Shown here piece after piece: positions 10,430 to 20,599 of a stretch of 64,000 nt of DNA. The stretch's first letter is position 1. The number at the start of each line of letters is the position of its first letter. This DNA comes from Pleurodeles waltl. Its lineage: Eukaryota; Chordata; Amphibia; Caudata; Salamandridae. The stretch spans positions 218,313,442 to 218,377,441 of the forward strand of contig NC_090450.1 in NCBI RefSeq assembly GCF_031143425.1, given 5' to 3'. Below the pieces are notes generated by a model. The model searched no databases. It was not told where the DNA came from and saw nothing but the letters and a program-made list of their open reading frames with translations. The position numbers and the translations under genes were made by a program.

Positions 10430-10733
10430 GGTGTTGTGGTTCTTCCTTGAGTGTCGAGAGGTGAGTCACTTCCCTTCTGTGTACTGTTTCCGCCGTGCTT
10501 TTGGTGGCATTGGTACCGCCCCGGAAAAGCTGGGGAATTGGCTTGTTGTAATAGGGTGGGTGGTACATTGTCTTCCGCCTGGCTGTTGGCGGTTACTGCT
10601 GAGGTGCTTGTTGCTACCACTGTTGGGGTCGGTGTGTTAAAGTGGCTGTCTGTGTGCGAGGTTTCCGACGTGGTTATAATTCAATTTTTTTTACCGCTGG
10701 CCTGTTGGCAGTATTACCGCTGCTTTATCACCG

Positions 10734-10757
10734 ACCGCCAGGGTTGTAATGAGGACC
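10734..10757 (-). repeat. Right terminal inverted repeat of Harbinger A
   Basis: Its reverse complement begins GGTCCTCATTACAACCCTGG and matches the left end of inverted B (19135) and the right end of C (46240). It differs from the left TIR mainly in the inner half. The subterminal sequence with GGCGGT and TTTATCACCG words is shared with B and C. Confidence 0.8.
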
Positions 10758-11566
10758 TATGTACTTACATCTCTGGCTGGACCGTGACATTTTTGTTCCT
10801 ACTGTAATGGCTGTGTTATAGTGTACCTGTACTCATCCTACATCAACATAATTGCACTAGGCCTTGACTACACATCTAGAGGGTTTTAATAGGAAAGTGC
10901 CCGGGGACTCCATTAGTACGTACCACTTTCATTCTCACTTTTAAAATGGCTGCTTAACCCTGCAGCTGTTGACACCTGAAACGAAACCTGGCACTACAGC
11001 TCAGCGCACATTCTTCCTGACCCACCACAACCAGTGCACTAGCAGTACTGACATATAGAATTAGATAAGAATATATGACTCACTCTTCGACTGCAGCACC
11101 TTTGATCACCGCGAAATAAAAGTGCACATCATGTTTTACCTTTAACGCCATCTGCTTTTCCTTTTGTGATAATCACTGGGAGCTCTGTTGGAGTGTCTAA
11201 ACCATGACTACATTTTGGTCGAGTAAAGACATGCTTGGCCTTAGGTCTGCCACTGTTGTTACTCGCCGAACTTGTTCCCTCCACCTTGGGGGCTCAATAA
11301 AAGGAAAACGATTTCCTCCTACAATGCTGCGAAGGATAAAAGTTAGAAATGTGAAGGAGCTGCAACCACTAGCTTGCTGTCTGATTGTCTTTCCACTGAC
11401 TTTGCTACCCCTGATGTCAGAGGTCATGAACGTTGCAACAGGAATATCAGATAAATATGCCCCTGTGAGCCCTGATTATTATTTTGTATCATGTTCAATC
11501 TTTGACACTGTACCAGCTCCTCGGGAGGAAATAAGGCGCTATTCTGGTGCTATGGGAGAGACTTGG
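10758..11566. other. Unrecognised sequence between A and the TTAA element
   Basis: I see no gene. A 127-codon open frame at 11204-11587 has no family resemblance and no supporting context. The sequence is probably old repeat or intergenic DNA. Confidence 0.4.
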
Positions 11567-12720
11567 GCCCATATTTATGGATTTTGAATCAAAACTGCGC
11601 AAAAGCAGTTTGGCATCATTTTTCTTACCGCAAGCTAGCATTATTCCTTAACCCCTTCGCTGCCAGGCCTTTTCCCCCTCCTGTGCCAGGCCTTTTTTTG
11701 CCTATTTGGGGCAGTTTGCGCTTAGGCCCTCATAACTTTTTGTCCACATAAGCTAACCAAGCCAAATTTGCGTCCTTTTTTTCCAACATCCTAGGGATTC
11801 TAGAGGTACCCAGACTTTGTGGGTTCCCTTGAAGGAGGCCAAGAAATTGGCCAAAATACAGTGAAAATTTCGTTTTTTTAAAAAAAAATTGAAAAAGTGG
11901 CTGCAGAAGAAGGCTTGTGGATTTCCCCCTGAAAATGGCATCAACAAAGGGTTTGCAGTGCTAAACTCAGCAGCTTCCTAGCTTTCAGGAACAGGCAGAC
12001 TTGAATCAGAAAACCCAATTTTTCAACACAATTTTGGCATTTTACTGGGGCATACTCCATTTTTGCAATTTTTTGTGCTTTCAGCCTCCTTCCAGTCAGT
12101 GACAGGAATGGGCATGAAACCAATGCTGGATCCCAGACACCTAACCATTTCTGAAAAGTAGACACAATTCTGAATTCAGCAAGGGGTCATTTGTGTAGAT
12201 CCTACAAGGGTTTCCTACAGAAAATAACAGCTGAAAAAGCAAAATATTGAAATTGAGGTGAAAAAACCATCAATTTTTCTCTACGTTTTACTCTGTAACT
12301 TTTCCCTGCAATGTCAGATTATGGAAAGCAATATACTGTTACGTCTGCTGGACTCCTCTGGTTGCGGGGATATATAGGGCTTGTAGGTTCATCAAGAACC
12401 CGAGGAACCCAGAGCCAATAAATGAGCTGCACCCTGCAGTGCGTTTTCATTTTATACTGGGTATACAGCAATTCATTTGCTGAAATATAAAGAGTAAAAA
12501 ATTGCTATCAAGAAAACCTTTGCATTTCCAAAAAGGGCACAAGATAAGGTGCTGAGGAGCAGTGGTTATTTGCACATCTCTGAATTCCGGGGTGACCATA
12601 CTAGCATGTGAATTATAGGGAATTTCTCAAATAGATGTCTTTTTTACACACTCTCCTATATTTGGAAGGAAAAAATTTAGAGAAAGACAAGGGGCAATAG
12701 CACTTGTTTATCTAATCAAT

Positions 12721-14815
12721 GTTCCCCCAAGTCTCCCGATAAAAATGATACCTCACTTGTGTGGGTAGGCCTAGCGCCCGCGACAGGAAACGCCCCAAAA
12801 CGCAACGTGGACACATCCCATTTTTTTTAAAGAAAACAGAGGTGTTTTTTGCGAAGTGCCTACCTGCAGATTTTGGCCTCTAGCTCAGCCGGCACCTAGA
12901 GAAACCAACCAAACCTGTGCATTTCTGAAAACTAGAGACCTAGGGGACTCCAAGGAGGGGTGACTTGCGGGGCTCGGACCAGGTTCTGTTACCCAGAATC
13001 CTTTGCAAACCTCACAATTTGGCTAAAAAACACATGTTCCTCACATTTCTGTGGCAGAAAGTTCTGGAATCTGAGAGGAGCCACGAATTTCCTTCCACTC
13101 AGCGTTCCCCCAAGTCTCCCGATAAAAATGATACCTCACTTGTGTGGGTAGGCCTAGCGCCCGCGACAGGAAACACCCCAAAGCGCAACGTGGACACATC
13201 CAAAATTTTGGAAGAAAACAGAGGTGTTTTTTGCGAAGTGCCTACCTGTAGATTTTGGCCTCTAGCTCAGCCGGCACCTAGGGAAACCTACCAAACCTGT
13301 GCATTTATGAAAACTAGAGACCTAGGGGAATCCAAGATGGGGTGACTTGCGGGGCTCGGACCAGGTTCTGTTACCCAGAATCCTTTGCAAACCTCAAAAT
13401 TTGGCTAAAAAAACACATGTTCCTCACATTTCTGTGGCAGAAAGTTCTGGAATCTGAGAGGAGCCACAAATTTCCTTCCACCCAGCGTTCCCCCAAGTCT
13501 CCCGATAAAAATGATACCTCACTTGCGTGGGTAGGCCTAGCGCCGGCGATAGGAAACACCCAAAGCGCAACGTGGACACATCCAAAATTTTGGAAGAAAA
13601 CAGAGGTGTTTTTTGCAAAGTGCCTACCTGTAGATTTTGGCCTCTAGCTCAGCGGGCACCTAGGGAAACCTACCAAACCTGTGCATTTCTGAAAACTAGA
13701 GACCTAGGGGAATCCAAGGAGGAGTGACTTGCGGGGCTCGGACCAGGTTCTGTTACCCAGAATCCTTTGCAAACCTCAAAATTTGGCTAAAAAAACACAT
13801 GTTCCTCACATTTCTGTGGCAGAAAGTTCTGGAATCTGAGAGGAGCCACAAATTTCCTTCCACCCAGCGTTCCCCCAAGTCTCCCGATAAAAATGATACC
13901 TCACTTGTGTGGGTAGGCCTAGCGCCGGCGACAGGAAACACCCCAAAGCGCAACGTGGACACATCCAAAATTTTGGAAGAAAACAGAGGTGTTTTTTGCG
14001 AAGTGCCTACCTGTAGATTTTGGCCTCTAGCTCAGCTGGCACCTAGGGAAACCTACCAAACCTGTGCATTTCTGAAAACTAGAGACAAAGGGGAATCCAA
14101 GATGGGGTGACTTGCGGGGCTCAGACCAGGTTCTGTTACCCAGAATCCTTTGCAAACCTCAAAATTTGGCTAAAAAAACACATGTTCCTCACATTTCTGT
14201 GGCAGAAAGTTCTGGAATCTGGGAGGAGCCACAAATTTCCTGCCACCCAGCGTTCCACCAAGTCTCCCGATAAAAATGATACCTCACTTGCGTGGGTAGG
14301 CCTAGCTCCGGCGATAGGAAACACCCCAAAGCGCAACGTGGACACATCCAAAATTTTGGAAGAAAACAGAGGTGTTTTTTGCGAAGTGCCTACCTGTAGA
14401 TTTTGGCCTCTAGCTCAGCCGGCACCTAGGGAAACCTACCAAACCTGTGCATTTCTGAAAACTAGAGACCTAGGGGAATCCAAGGAGGGGTGACTTGCGG
14501 GGCTCGGACCAGGTTCTGTTACCCAGAATCCTTTGCCAACCTCAAAATTTGGCTAAAAAAACACATGTTCCTCACATTTCTGTGGCAGAAAGTTCTGGAA
14601 TCTGAGAAGAGCCACAAATTCACTTCCACCCAGCGTTCCCCCAAGTCTCCCGATAAAAATGATACCTCACTTGTGTGGGTAGGCCTAGCGCCCACGAAAG
14701 GAAATGGCCCAAAACACAACGTGGACACAACATATTTTTTCACAGAAAACAGAGATGTTTTTTGCAAAGTGCCTACCTGTGTAGTTTGGCCTTTAGCTCA
14801 GCCGGCCCCGGGAGG
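12721..14815. repeat. Tandem array, 382-bp unit, about 5.5 copies
   Basis: Unit starts (GTTCCCCCAAGTCTCCCG, once with a change) lie at about 12721, 13104, 13486, 13868, 14251 and 14634, giving a period of 382-383 bp. Units 2 to 5 are highly similar and the outer ones more divergent, as expected for homogenisation of the middle. Each unit has a plus-strand open frame of about 126 codons ending at the same TGA; its composition is not protein-like and I treat it as incidental. Confidence 0.9.
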
Positions 14816-16855
14816 GGGGGGGGGGGCACAAATGCCCTAAAATAAATTTGACCCCCCCAGCCCCCACCCCCGCCCCCGGGAGCGACCCTTGCCTACGGGG
14901 TCGCTCCCCCTGCGTGACATTGGCGCCAAAAAACAAATCCCTGGCGCCTAGAGGGTTCTGCCCCCCTGGGGGCAGTTTGGCCTAATAATAGGCCGATGTG
15001 CCCCCGGGGGGGGCAGAAATGGCCTAAAATAAATTTGCCCCCCCCAGCCCCCACCCCCGCCCCCGGGAGCGACCCTTGCCTACGGGGTCGCTCCCCCTGC
15101 GTGACATTGGCGCCAAAAAACAAATCCCCGGTGCCTAGTGGTTTATGCCCCCTTGGGGGCAGATTGACCTAAAATCGGCCAATCTGCCCCCGGGGGGGGC
15201 AGAAATGGCCTAAATACAATTTGCCCCCCAAGGGGAGCGACCCTTGCCTGATGGGTCGCTCCCCATCTCTAAAAAAACAAAAAACAAAAAAAAAAATATT
15301 GGCCCTGGCGCCTAGAGGTTTCTGCCCCCCTCCCCCCCCGGGGGCAGATCGGCCTAATATTAGGCCGATCTGCCCCCGGGGGGGCAGAAATGGCCTAAAA
15401 TAAATTTGCCCCCCCAACCTCCCCCCCCCCCCGGGAGCGACCCTTGCCTACGGGGTCGCTCCCCCTGCGTAACATTGGCGCCAAAAAACAAATCCCCGGT
15501 GCCTAGTGGTTTCTGCCCCCTTGGGGGCAGATTGACCTAAAATCGGCCATTCTGCCCCCAGGGGGGCAGAAATGGCCTAAATACAATTTGCCCCCCAGGG
15601 GAGCGACCCTTGCCTGATGGGTCGCTCCCCATCTCTAAAAAAAGAAACAAAAAAAAAAAGAAAAATTGTCCTGGCGCCTAGAGGGTTCTGCCCCTCCCCG
15701 GGGGCAGTTCGGCCTAATAATAGGCCGATGTGCCCCCAGGGGGGGCAGAAATGGCCTAAAATAAATTTGCCCCCCCCCAGCCCCCATCCCCCCCCCGGGA
15801 GCGACCGTTGCCTACGGGGTCGCTCCCCCTGCGTGACATTGGCGCCAAAAAACAAATCCCCGGTGCCTAGTGGTTTCTGCCCCCTTGGGGGCAGATTGAC
15901 CTAAAATCGGCCAATCTGCAGAAATGGTCTAAATACAATTTGCCCCCCAGGGGAGCGACCCTTGCCTGATGGGTCGCTCCCCATCTCTAAAAAAAGAAAC
16001 AACAACAAAAAAAAAATAACAAATTTTTTTTTGCCCTGGCGCCTAGAGGTTTCTGCCCCCCCTGGGGGCAGAAATGGCCTAAAATAAATTGCCCTCCCCC
16101 CCAGGGAGCGACCCTTGCCTAAGGGGTCGCTCCCTTTGCGTGAAATTCACGCAAAGAAAAAACTCCCTGGTGTCTAGTGGTTTCTACCCCCCTTGGGGGC
16201 AGATTGGCCTCATCAAAATAGGCCAATCTGCCCCCAAGGGGGGCAGAAATGGCCAAAATATAATTTTCCCCCAAGGGGAGCGACCCTTGCCTAAGGGGTC
16301 GCTCCCCACCAAAAAAAAAAAAATGAAACATAAAAAAAATTAAAAAATGGTCCCTGGTGCTTAGAGGTTTCTGCCCCCCCTGGGGGCAGATCGGCCTAAT
16401 AGTAGGCCGATCTGCCCCCAGGGGGGGCAGAAAAGGCCTTCCCGAAAATATGCCCCCCCTGGGAGCGACCCTTGCCCAAGGGGTCGCTCCCTTTTGTCAA
16501 TAACAATAAAAAAAAAAAAACACCCTGGTGTCTAGTGGTTTCTACCCCCCTTGGGGGCAGATTGGCCTCATCAAAATAGGCCAATCTGCCCCCAAGGGGG
16601 GCAGAAATGGCCAAAATATAATTTTCCCCCAAGGGGAGCGACCCTTGCCTAAGGGGTCGCTCCCCACCAAAAAAAAAAAAAAAAAATGAAACATAAAAAA
16701 ACAAAAACAAAATGGTCCCTGGTGCCTAGAGGTTTCTGCCCCCAGGGGGGGCAGAAAAGGCCTTCCCGAAAATATGCCCCCCCTGGGAGCGACCCTTGCC
16801 CAAGGGGTCGCTCCCTTTTGTCAATAATAGAAGAAAAAAAAATAATCCCTGGGAA
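14815..16855. repeat. Array of GC-rich hairpins with core GGGAGCGACC
   Basis: About twelve copies of a hairpin with arms of type GGGAGCGACCC / GGGTCGCTCCC alternate with hairpins of type GCCCCC..GGGGGC and AGGCCGAT/ATCGGCCT. They are separated by A-rich linkers that begin AAAAAA or AAAACAAA. Higher-order units of roughly 170-380 bp recur. Long G and C runs occur between 14810 and 15430. Confidence 0.85.
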
Positions 16856-16859
16856 ATAC

Positions 16860-17215
16860 TTTTCCTTCCCTTTGAAGCCCCTCCGGGCCTCCCAGTGATT
16901 GAAAGAGAAATGCTTTTGCGTTTCTTTTTCAATCGCGCTGGAAGCAGAGCTTCCAGCGCTACTAGGGAGGCCCCTGTGACAAATCAGCGCGCGCTCGCGC
17001 GCTGACGTCACAGGGGGGGGGGGTGGGGGGGGTCGGGGGTGGAAGGGGAAGGTCTTCCCCTTCCATCCCCGACTGGGGGGGGGGGAGGGGGGGTGCACGG
17101 GGGGCGCGCTAGCGCGCCCCCAAGTTCCCCTGTGCCATGGACGAGATGATCTCGTCCAAGGCACAGGGGAACTGTAGCCTTGGACGAGATCATCTCGTCC
17201 AAGGCACAGAACCGG
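16860..17215. repeat. Terminal palindrome set of the TTAA element
   Basis: Successive inverted repeats include GGCCTCCC...GGGAGGCC enclosing GATTGAAAG/CTTTTTCAATC, CGCTGGAAGC/GCTTCCAGCG, CCCCTGTGAC...GTCACAGGGG with an inner GCGCGC stem, GGGGGCGCGC/GCGCGCCCCC, and a long arm of about 24 bp around GGACGAGATGATCTCGTCC. The last motif occurs a second time at about 17182. All of it is non-coding. Confidence 0.8.
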
Positions 17216-17430
17216 TTAACGCCATCCGTGCACCATATTTATAAAATGACACATGAAGTGCTAAGGAATGGTTAGCGTCAAAAACAAAGATGTTAACCCT
17301 TGCACTCTGTCGTAAGGCAAAATGATGCTAATGCTGCAAAAGCTACTCAAGACCGTTATGCGGCACGTAAATATATTGCAAAAAGGTTTGCGCCATTTTT
17401 ACACAGCATTAGCGTCAAATTTAAAGGCAC

Positions 17431-17938
17431 ATGCAGGAAAGAGTGCAATTGATAGGGAAGATGGAAGAAGCAGGAAATACTCCATGGAGAACCCATACTC
17501 CAGGCACTAGTCAGGAGGATACACAGAGGTCTCAAGAGAAAGAAAAGAAAAGGAGAAAGTGTTGGTTTAGTGAAGAGGAATACAACATACTTGTCAGGGA
17601 GGAAACGGAGCACCAACACCAGCTATTTGTCACCTCTAAATTGCCAATTGGGAAGAAAGAGGCTGGGTGGCAGCAAATAGTGGACAAAATCAACAGTGTG
17701 GCAGAGGTGAAGAGAACTGTGACAGAGTGCAAGAAGCGCTGGCATGATTGCAAGCCCAGAACTAAGGAGAAAATGGCCAGGAAAAGAATGACAGCACTGT
17801 AGACTGGAGGTGGAAGTCCTATCCCACAGGAGGACCTGGATGAGCTGGAGGAGATAGTTGCAGCAGTCATCCCAGAAGAGCTGGTCACAGTAATACAAGG
17901 ACAGGACAGCGCAGACTTCGTACCACCACAAATGCAGG
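17431..17938 (+). pseudogene. Second-lineage Myb/SANT-like gene, 5' exon
   Basis: The frame opens at 17431, with a better start perhaps at MEEAGNTPW (17461). It encodes KCWFSEEEYNILVREE, an LF..SKLP.GKK..GW..IVDKINSV block, and CKKRWHDCKPRTKEKMA. This is the Myb/SANT-like domain of NAIF1/MSANTD-type Harbinger partners. TAG at about 17800 interrupts it just before TGGGSPI. Reading then continues to the GTAAGC donor at 17939. It differs clearly from SANT-A and SANT-B. The likely downstream exon is at 37400-38050, beyond element B. Confidence 0.72.
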
Positions 17939-18962
17939 GTAAGCAGCACGGGGAAAATAACTGCAATTTGGCATATGCCAGAAGAGGGAGGCACATAGGA
18001 CACATTCAACGCATGCTAAAGGATTGCATTGAGACACAGTGCCCATGAATCAAGATGCACTTTCACCACACAAGCAACACATGTACACATGCCTTGATTG
18101 TGCTATGTACTACAACATATAACAATCACCTATAGTCCAACATATAGACATGCAGTGCATAGGCTGGAAGGGATGTCTAATTATTGTGCCTGTGGCTGTG
18201 CCATCACAACACCCTTTGCATATAGTTAAACCTCCTCTACATACACAACTTAGATATCTGTGACTAGGAGGAAAGTCAATACTATTCCTGGGGTCAGGTT
18301 ATGCTGGTGTATCTTGCAGAAATGCTTCCCTACCTCCATGTCCCATTGCCTAAACACATGTGTGATGCATCTTGCAGCACACATTCAAATGACACCTTAG
18401 CTAACATAAATTGTACATGTGCAGAAAGGGTCACCATACAGCACATATACAATACATCCCCTCAAGGCACCCACATCTTCAACATGCTGCATCAATGCCT
18501 GTCTTGGTGCAGGGAGAACTAATCTATGCAGCTGCAGGGGGAATTGCAGGGCGGTCCTGCATCAAAGTAAATATGGCACTTCCCTGAGTATCTAACCTGG
18601 CTCTGTGTTGAGCTACACATACATATGCTGATCAGAAACGTGCCACTAGGGAAAAATCTCTACTGAAGCTTGCAATCTGTAGAACACAACACATACACGA
18701 TGTACCCACAATAACTCCTGCAAAATCATATGACCACATTGGAATGGGAAAACAAGCACACAAATCCAACATATGGCGTAAGTCTGAGAACATTAAGGTG
18801 CACATTATTAAATTCACAGGAGGTGGATGCCTCATGTGAAAGTCCAGTGTTGGTAAGACCGCCATTGGGGTCTTCCCTCCACTGTAGGCATTACCAGTTA
18901 CCCACTGGGACGGCGGGTGGAAACTGTGTCTCCTCAAAAAAGACTATAGGTGGTACATACTT
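17939..18962. other. Probable intron of the second-lineage SANT gene
   Basis: It follows a GTAAGC donor. I see no domain or known repeat. Short open frames here lack any resemblance to known proteins. The sequence is unremarkable in base composition. Confidence 0.4.
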
Positions 18963-19134
18963 CTCCGTTTAAGCAGCCAAACTATGGAATTCATTACCCC
19001 CAAATATAAGAGCCATAGATAACTTTCTTGTCTTCAGAAAACTACTCAAGAGTTGGCTCTTTCCTTCAGAACCACCATATTCAAACAACTATGGACTGCA
19101 TATGCCTATGTTGATAAATATTTTTTCTGATTAT
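18963..19134 (+). mobile_element. CR1/L2-type LINE, C-terminal fragment
   Basis: The plus frame reads AAKLWNSLPPNIRAIDNF followed by FRKLLKSWLF, the typical end of the CR1/L2 LINE reverse-transcriptase polyprotein. Harbinger B interrupts the LINE shortly after, and its probable 3' part continues at 35425. Confidence 0.7.
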
Positions 19135-19994
19135 GGCCCTCACTATAACCCTGGCGGTCGATGTTAAAGCGATGGTAATACCGCCAACAGGCGGGCGGTA
19201 AAAAAATGGAATCACGACCGTGGCGGAAACCGCCAACATAGACAGCCACTTTAACTCTCCGACCGCCACAGCGGTACAAACAAACAGCGTGGCGGACACC
19301 GCCAATAGACAGACGGGAGACAATGTACCGCCCACCCTATCACAACAGGCCTATCCGCCACCTTTTCCGGGGTGGAACCAACGTGAATAAAAACACGGCA
19401 GAAACAGTACACAGAAGGGAAAACACTCACCTCTCCACACCCCACGACGAACCAGGACGCCATGGACCCCGAATTGCAGATACTGCTGATGATGGTCTTC
19501 CTGCTCTTCTATCAGGAGCTCCAACGATGGCGGTGATGACCAAGGTGAGTACTGCACCTACAACACAGAGGAGGGGAGGGAAAAGAGAGTGACACACACA
19601 CGCAACACGCAACACCCCCACACCCACCCTCACCCACAACACCATACACACAAATACATGCTTACATGCTGCAACATTACATATACAACCCCCCCCCCCC
19701 ACCCCCGGAATAACGCAAGGACAAAAGGAAATGATTTGAACAAATGTAAACATGTGAAATATCATTATCAAAATCCAGTATATACAATTATGTACACCAA
19801 CTACACAAGTCCGGATAGTGCACCAATCAATATCCGTGGACCACTGGGCCCAAAATGCATGGGCGAGGCCCAAACATGACACCTGACTCCAAACGGAGAG
19901 AACTCTGGAGGGGAATCAGATAGAAAATATACAGGCACCTCAGGGGGAGCGGGAGGGGGGGGCACCTCAGCCTGATGAACACACGACGCCACTG

Positions 19995-20440
19995 CTCGAT
20001 GAGGGGGCTCCATGCCCACTGCTTTATCCTGGGGAGTGCAAAGCCACAGTCTCTCAAGTCTTTTCAGTGGGTGGTTTGCCCACTGCTTTATCCTGGGGAG
20101 TGCAAAGCCACAGTCTCCAAGTCTTTTCAGTGGGTGGTTTGCCCACTGCTTTATCCTGGGGAGTGCAAAGACACAGTCTCTCAAGTCTTTCAAGTGGGTG
20201 GTTTGCCCAGTGCTTTATCTTCGGGAGTGTAAAGCCACAGTCTCTCAAGTGGATAACAGTCTCCACTGGTTCTGGAGGGGGCATGGTGCCCAGAGTGCTT
20301 CATCCTACCAAGGACTGAGGTAGTGGATGTATTTCTCCACTGGTTCTGGAGGGGGCTTTGTGCCCAGAGTGCTTCATCCGGCCAAGGACTGAGGTAGTGG
20401 ATGTATTTCTCCACTGGTTCTGGAGGGGGCTTTGTGCCCA
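19995..20440 (-). repeat. Minisatellite downstream of SANT-B, copy B
   Basis: Three to four units of about 64 bp (core CTTTATCCTGGGGAGTGCAAA and GTGGGTGGTTTGCCCA) are followed by nearly three units of about 73 bp containing CTCCACTGGTTCTGGAGGGG. Words correspond to the minisatellites of A and C, but an AGTCTTTTCA insertion makes the unit longer than in A. Confidence 0.75.
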
Positions 20441-20599
20441 GAGTGCTCCACGTGCAGTGTGGCCAGAACAATACTCTCACCTGGGTGTGTGTGCCATGAA
20501 ATTGCTGAAGTACAGGTAGCATGATGCGCCATGGAGGCAGAGACACTGCTGTGGCTTTGCATTAAATATGCAGGTGACAACTGTGATGACAGTGATGCT

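Larger units (their letters stand above)
1583..10757 (+). mobile_element. PIF/Harbinger transposon, copy A, near full length
   Basis: This is a 9.2-kb element bounded by related terminal repeats (GGCCCTCATT on the left, and the reverse complement of AATGAGGACC on the right). TAT lies immediately outside both ends (1580-1582 and 10758-10760), a plausible 3-bp target duplication. It carries SANT-A (+), a HARBI1-like transposase (-) and SANT-B (+), then a minisatellite. Compared with copies B, C and D it is the best preserved overall: SANT-B is open throughout and transposase exon 1 lacks the stop seen in B and C. SANT-A is broken by a solo LTR and the transposase by frameshifts, so it is non-autonomous now. 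Confidence 0.88.
11648..17219. mobile_element. TTAA-flanked non-autonomous DNA element, 5.6 kb
   Basis: TTAA stands at both ends (11648-11651 and 17216-17219). Inside them the termini are inverted and related: CCCCTTCGCTGCC on the left, and GGCACAGAACCGG on the right, whose complement is CCGGTTCTGTGCC. The interrupted repeat around it rejoins at a single TTAA. TTAA duplication and a CC-start are typical of piggyBac-like elements, but no transposase frame is present, so the class is inferred. The interior has a unique-looking 1.07 kb, a 382-bp tandem array, an array of GC-rich hairpins and a set of terminal palindromes. Confidence 0.7.
11567..17424. repeat. Interrupted MITE-like repeat hosting the TTAA element
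   Basis: The left part 11567-11647 begins GGGCCCATATTTATGG. The right part resumes at 17220 with CGCCATCCGTGCACC and contains several TAGCGTCA-like words. Together they read as one element cut at TTAA. The left end resembles the terminal sequence of the MITE at 50518 (GGGCCATATATAGG). The right terminus is not clear. Confidence 0.45.

Noticed and set aside
11204..11587. 127-codon plus-strand open frame
   Set aside because: No family resemblance, no splice or promoter context, and no second copy in the window.
12960..14840. Repeated open frame of about 126 codons in each 382-bp unit
   Set aside because: The period is not a coding unit, frames end at the same TGA in each repeat, and the composition shows no domain. 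Homogenised tandem repeats readily keep chance frames open.
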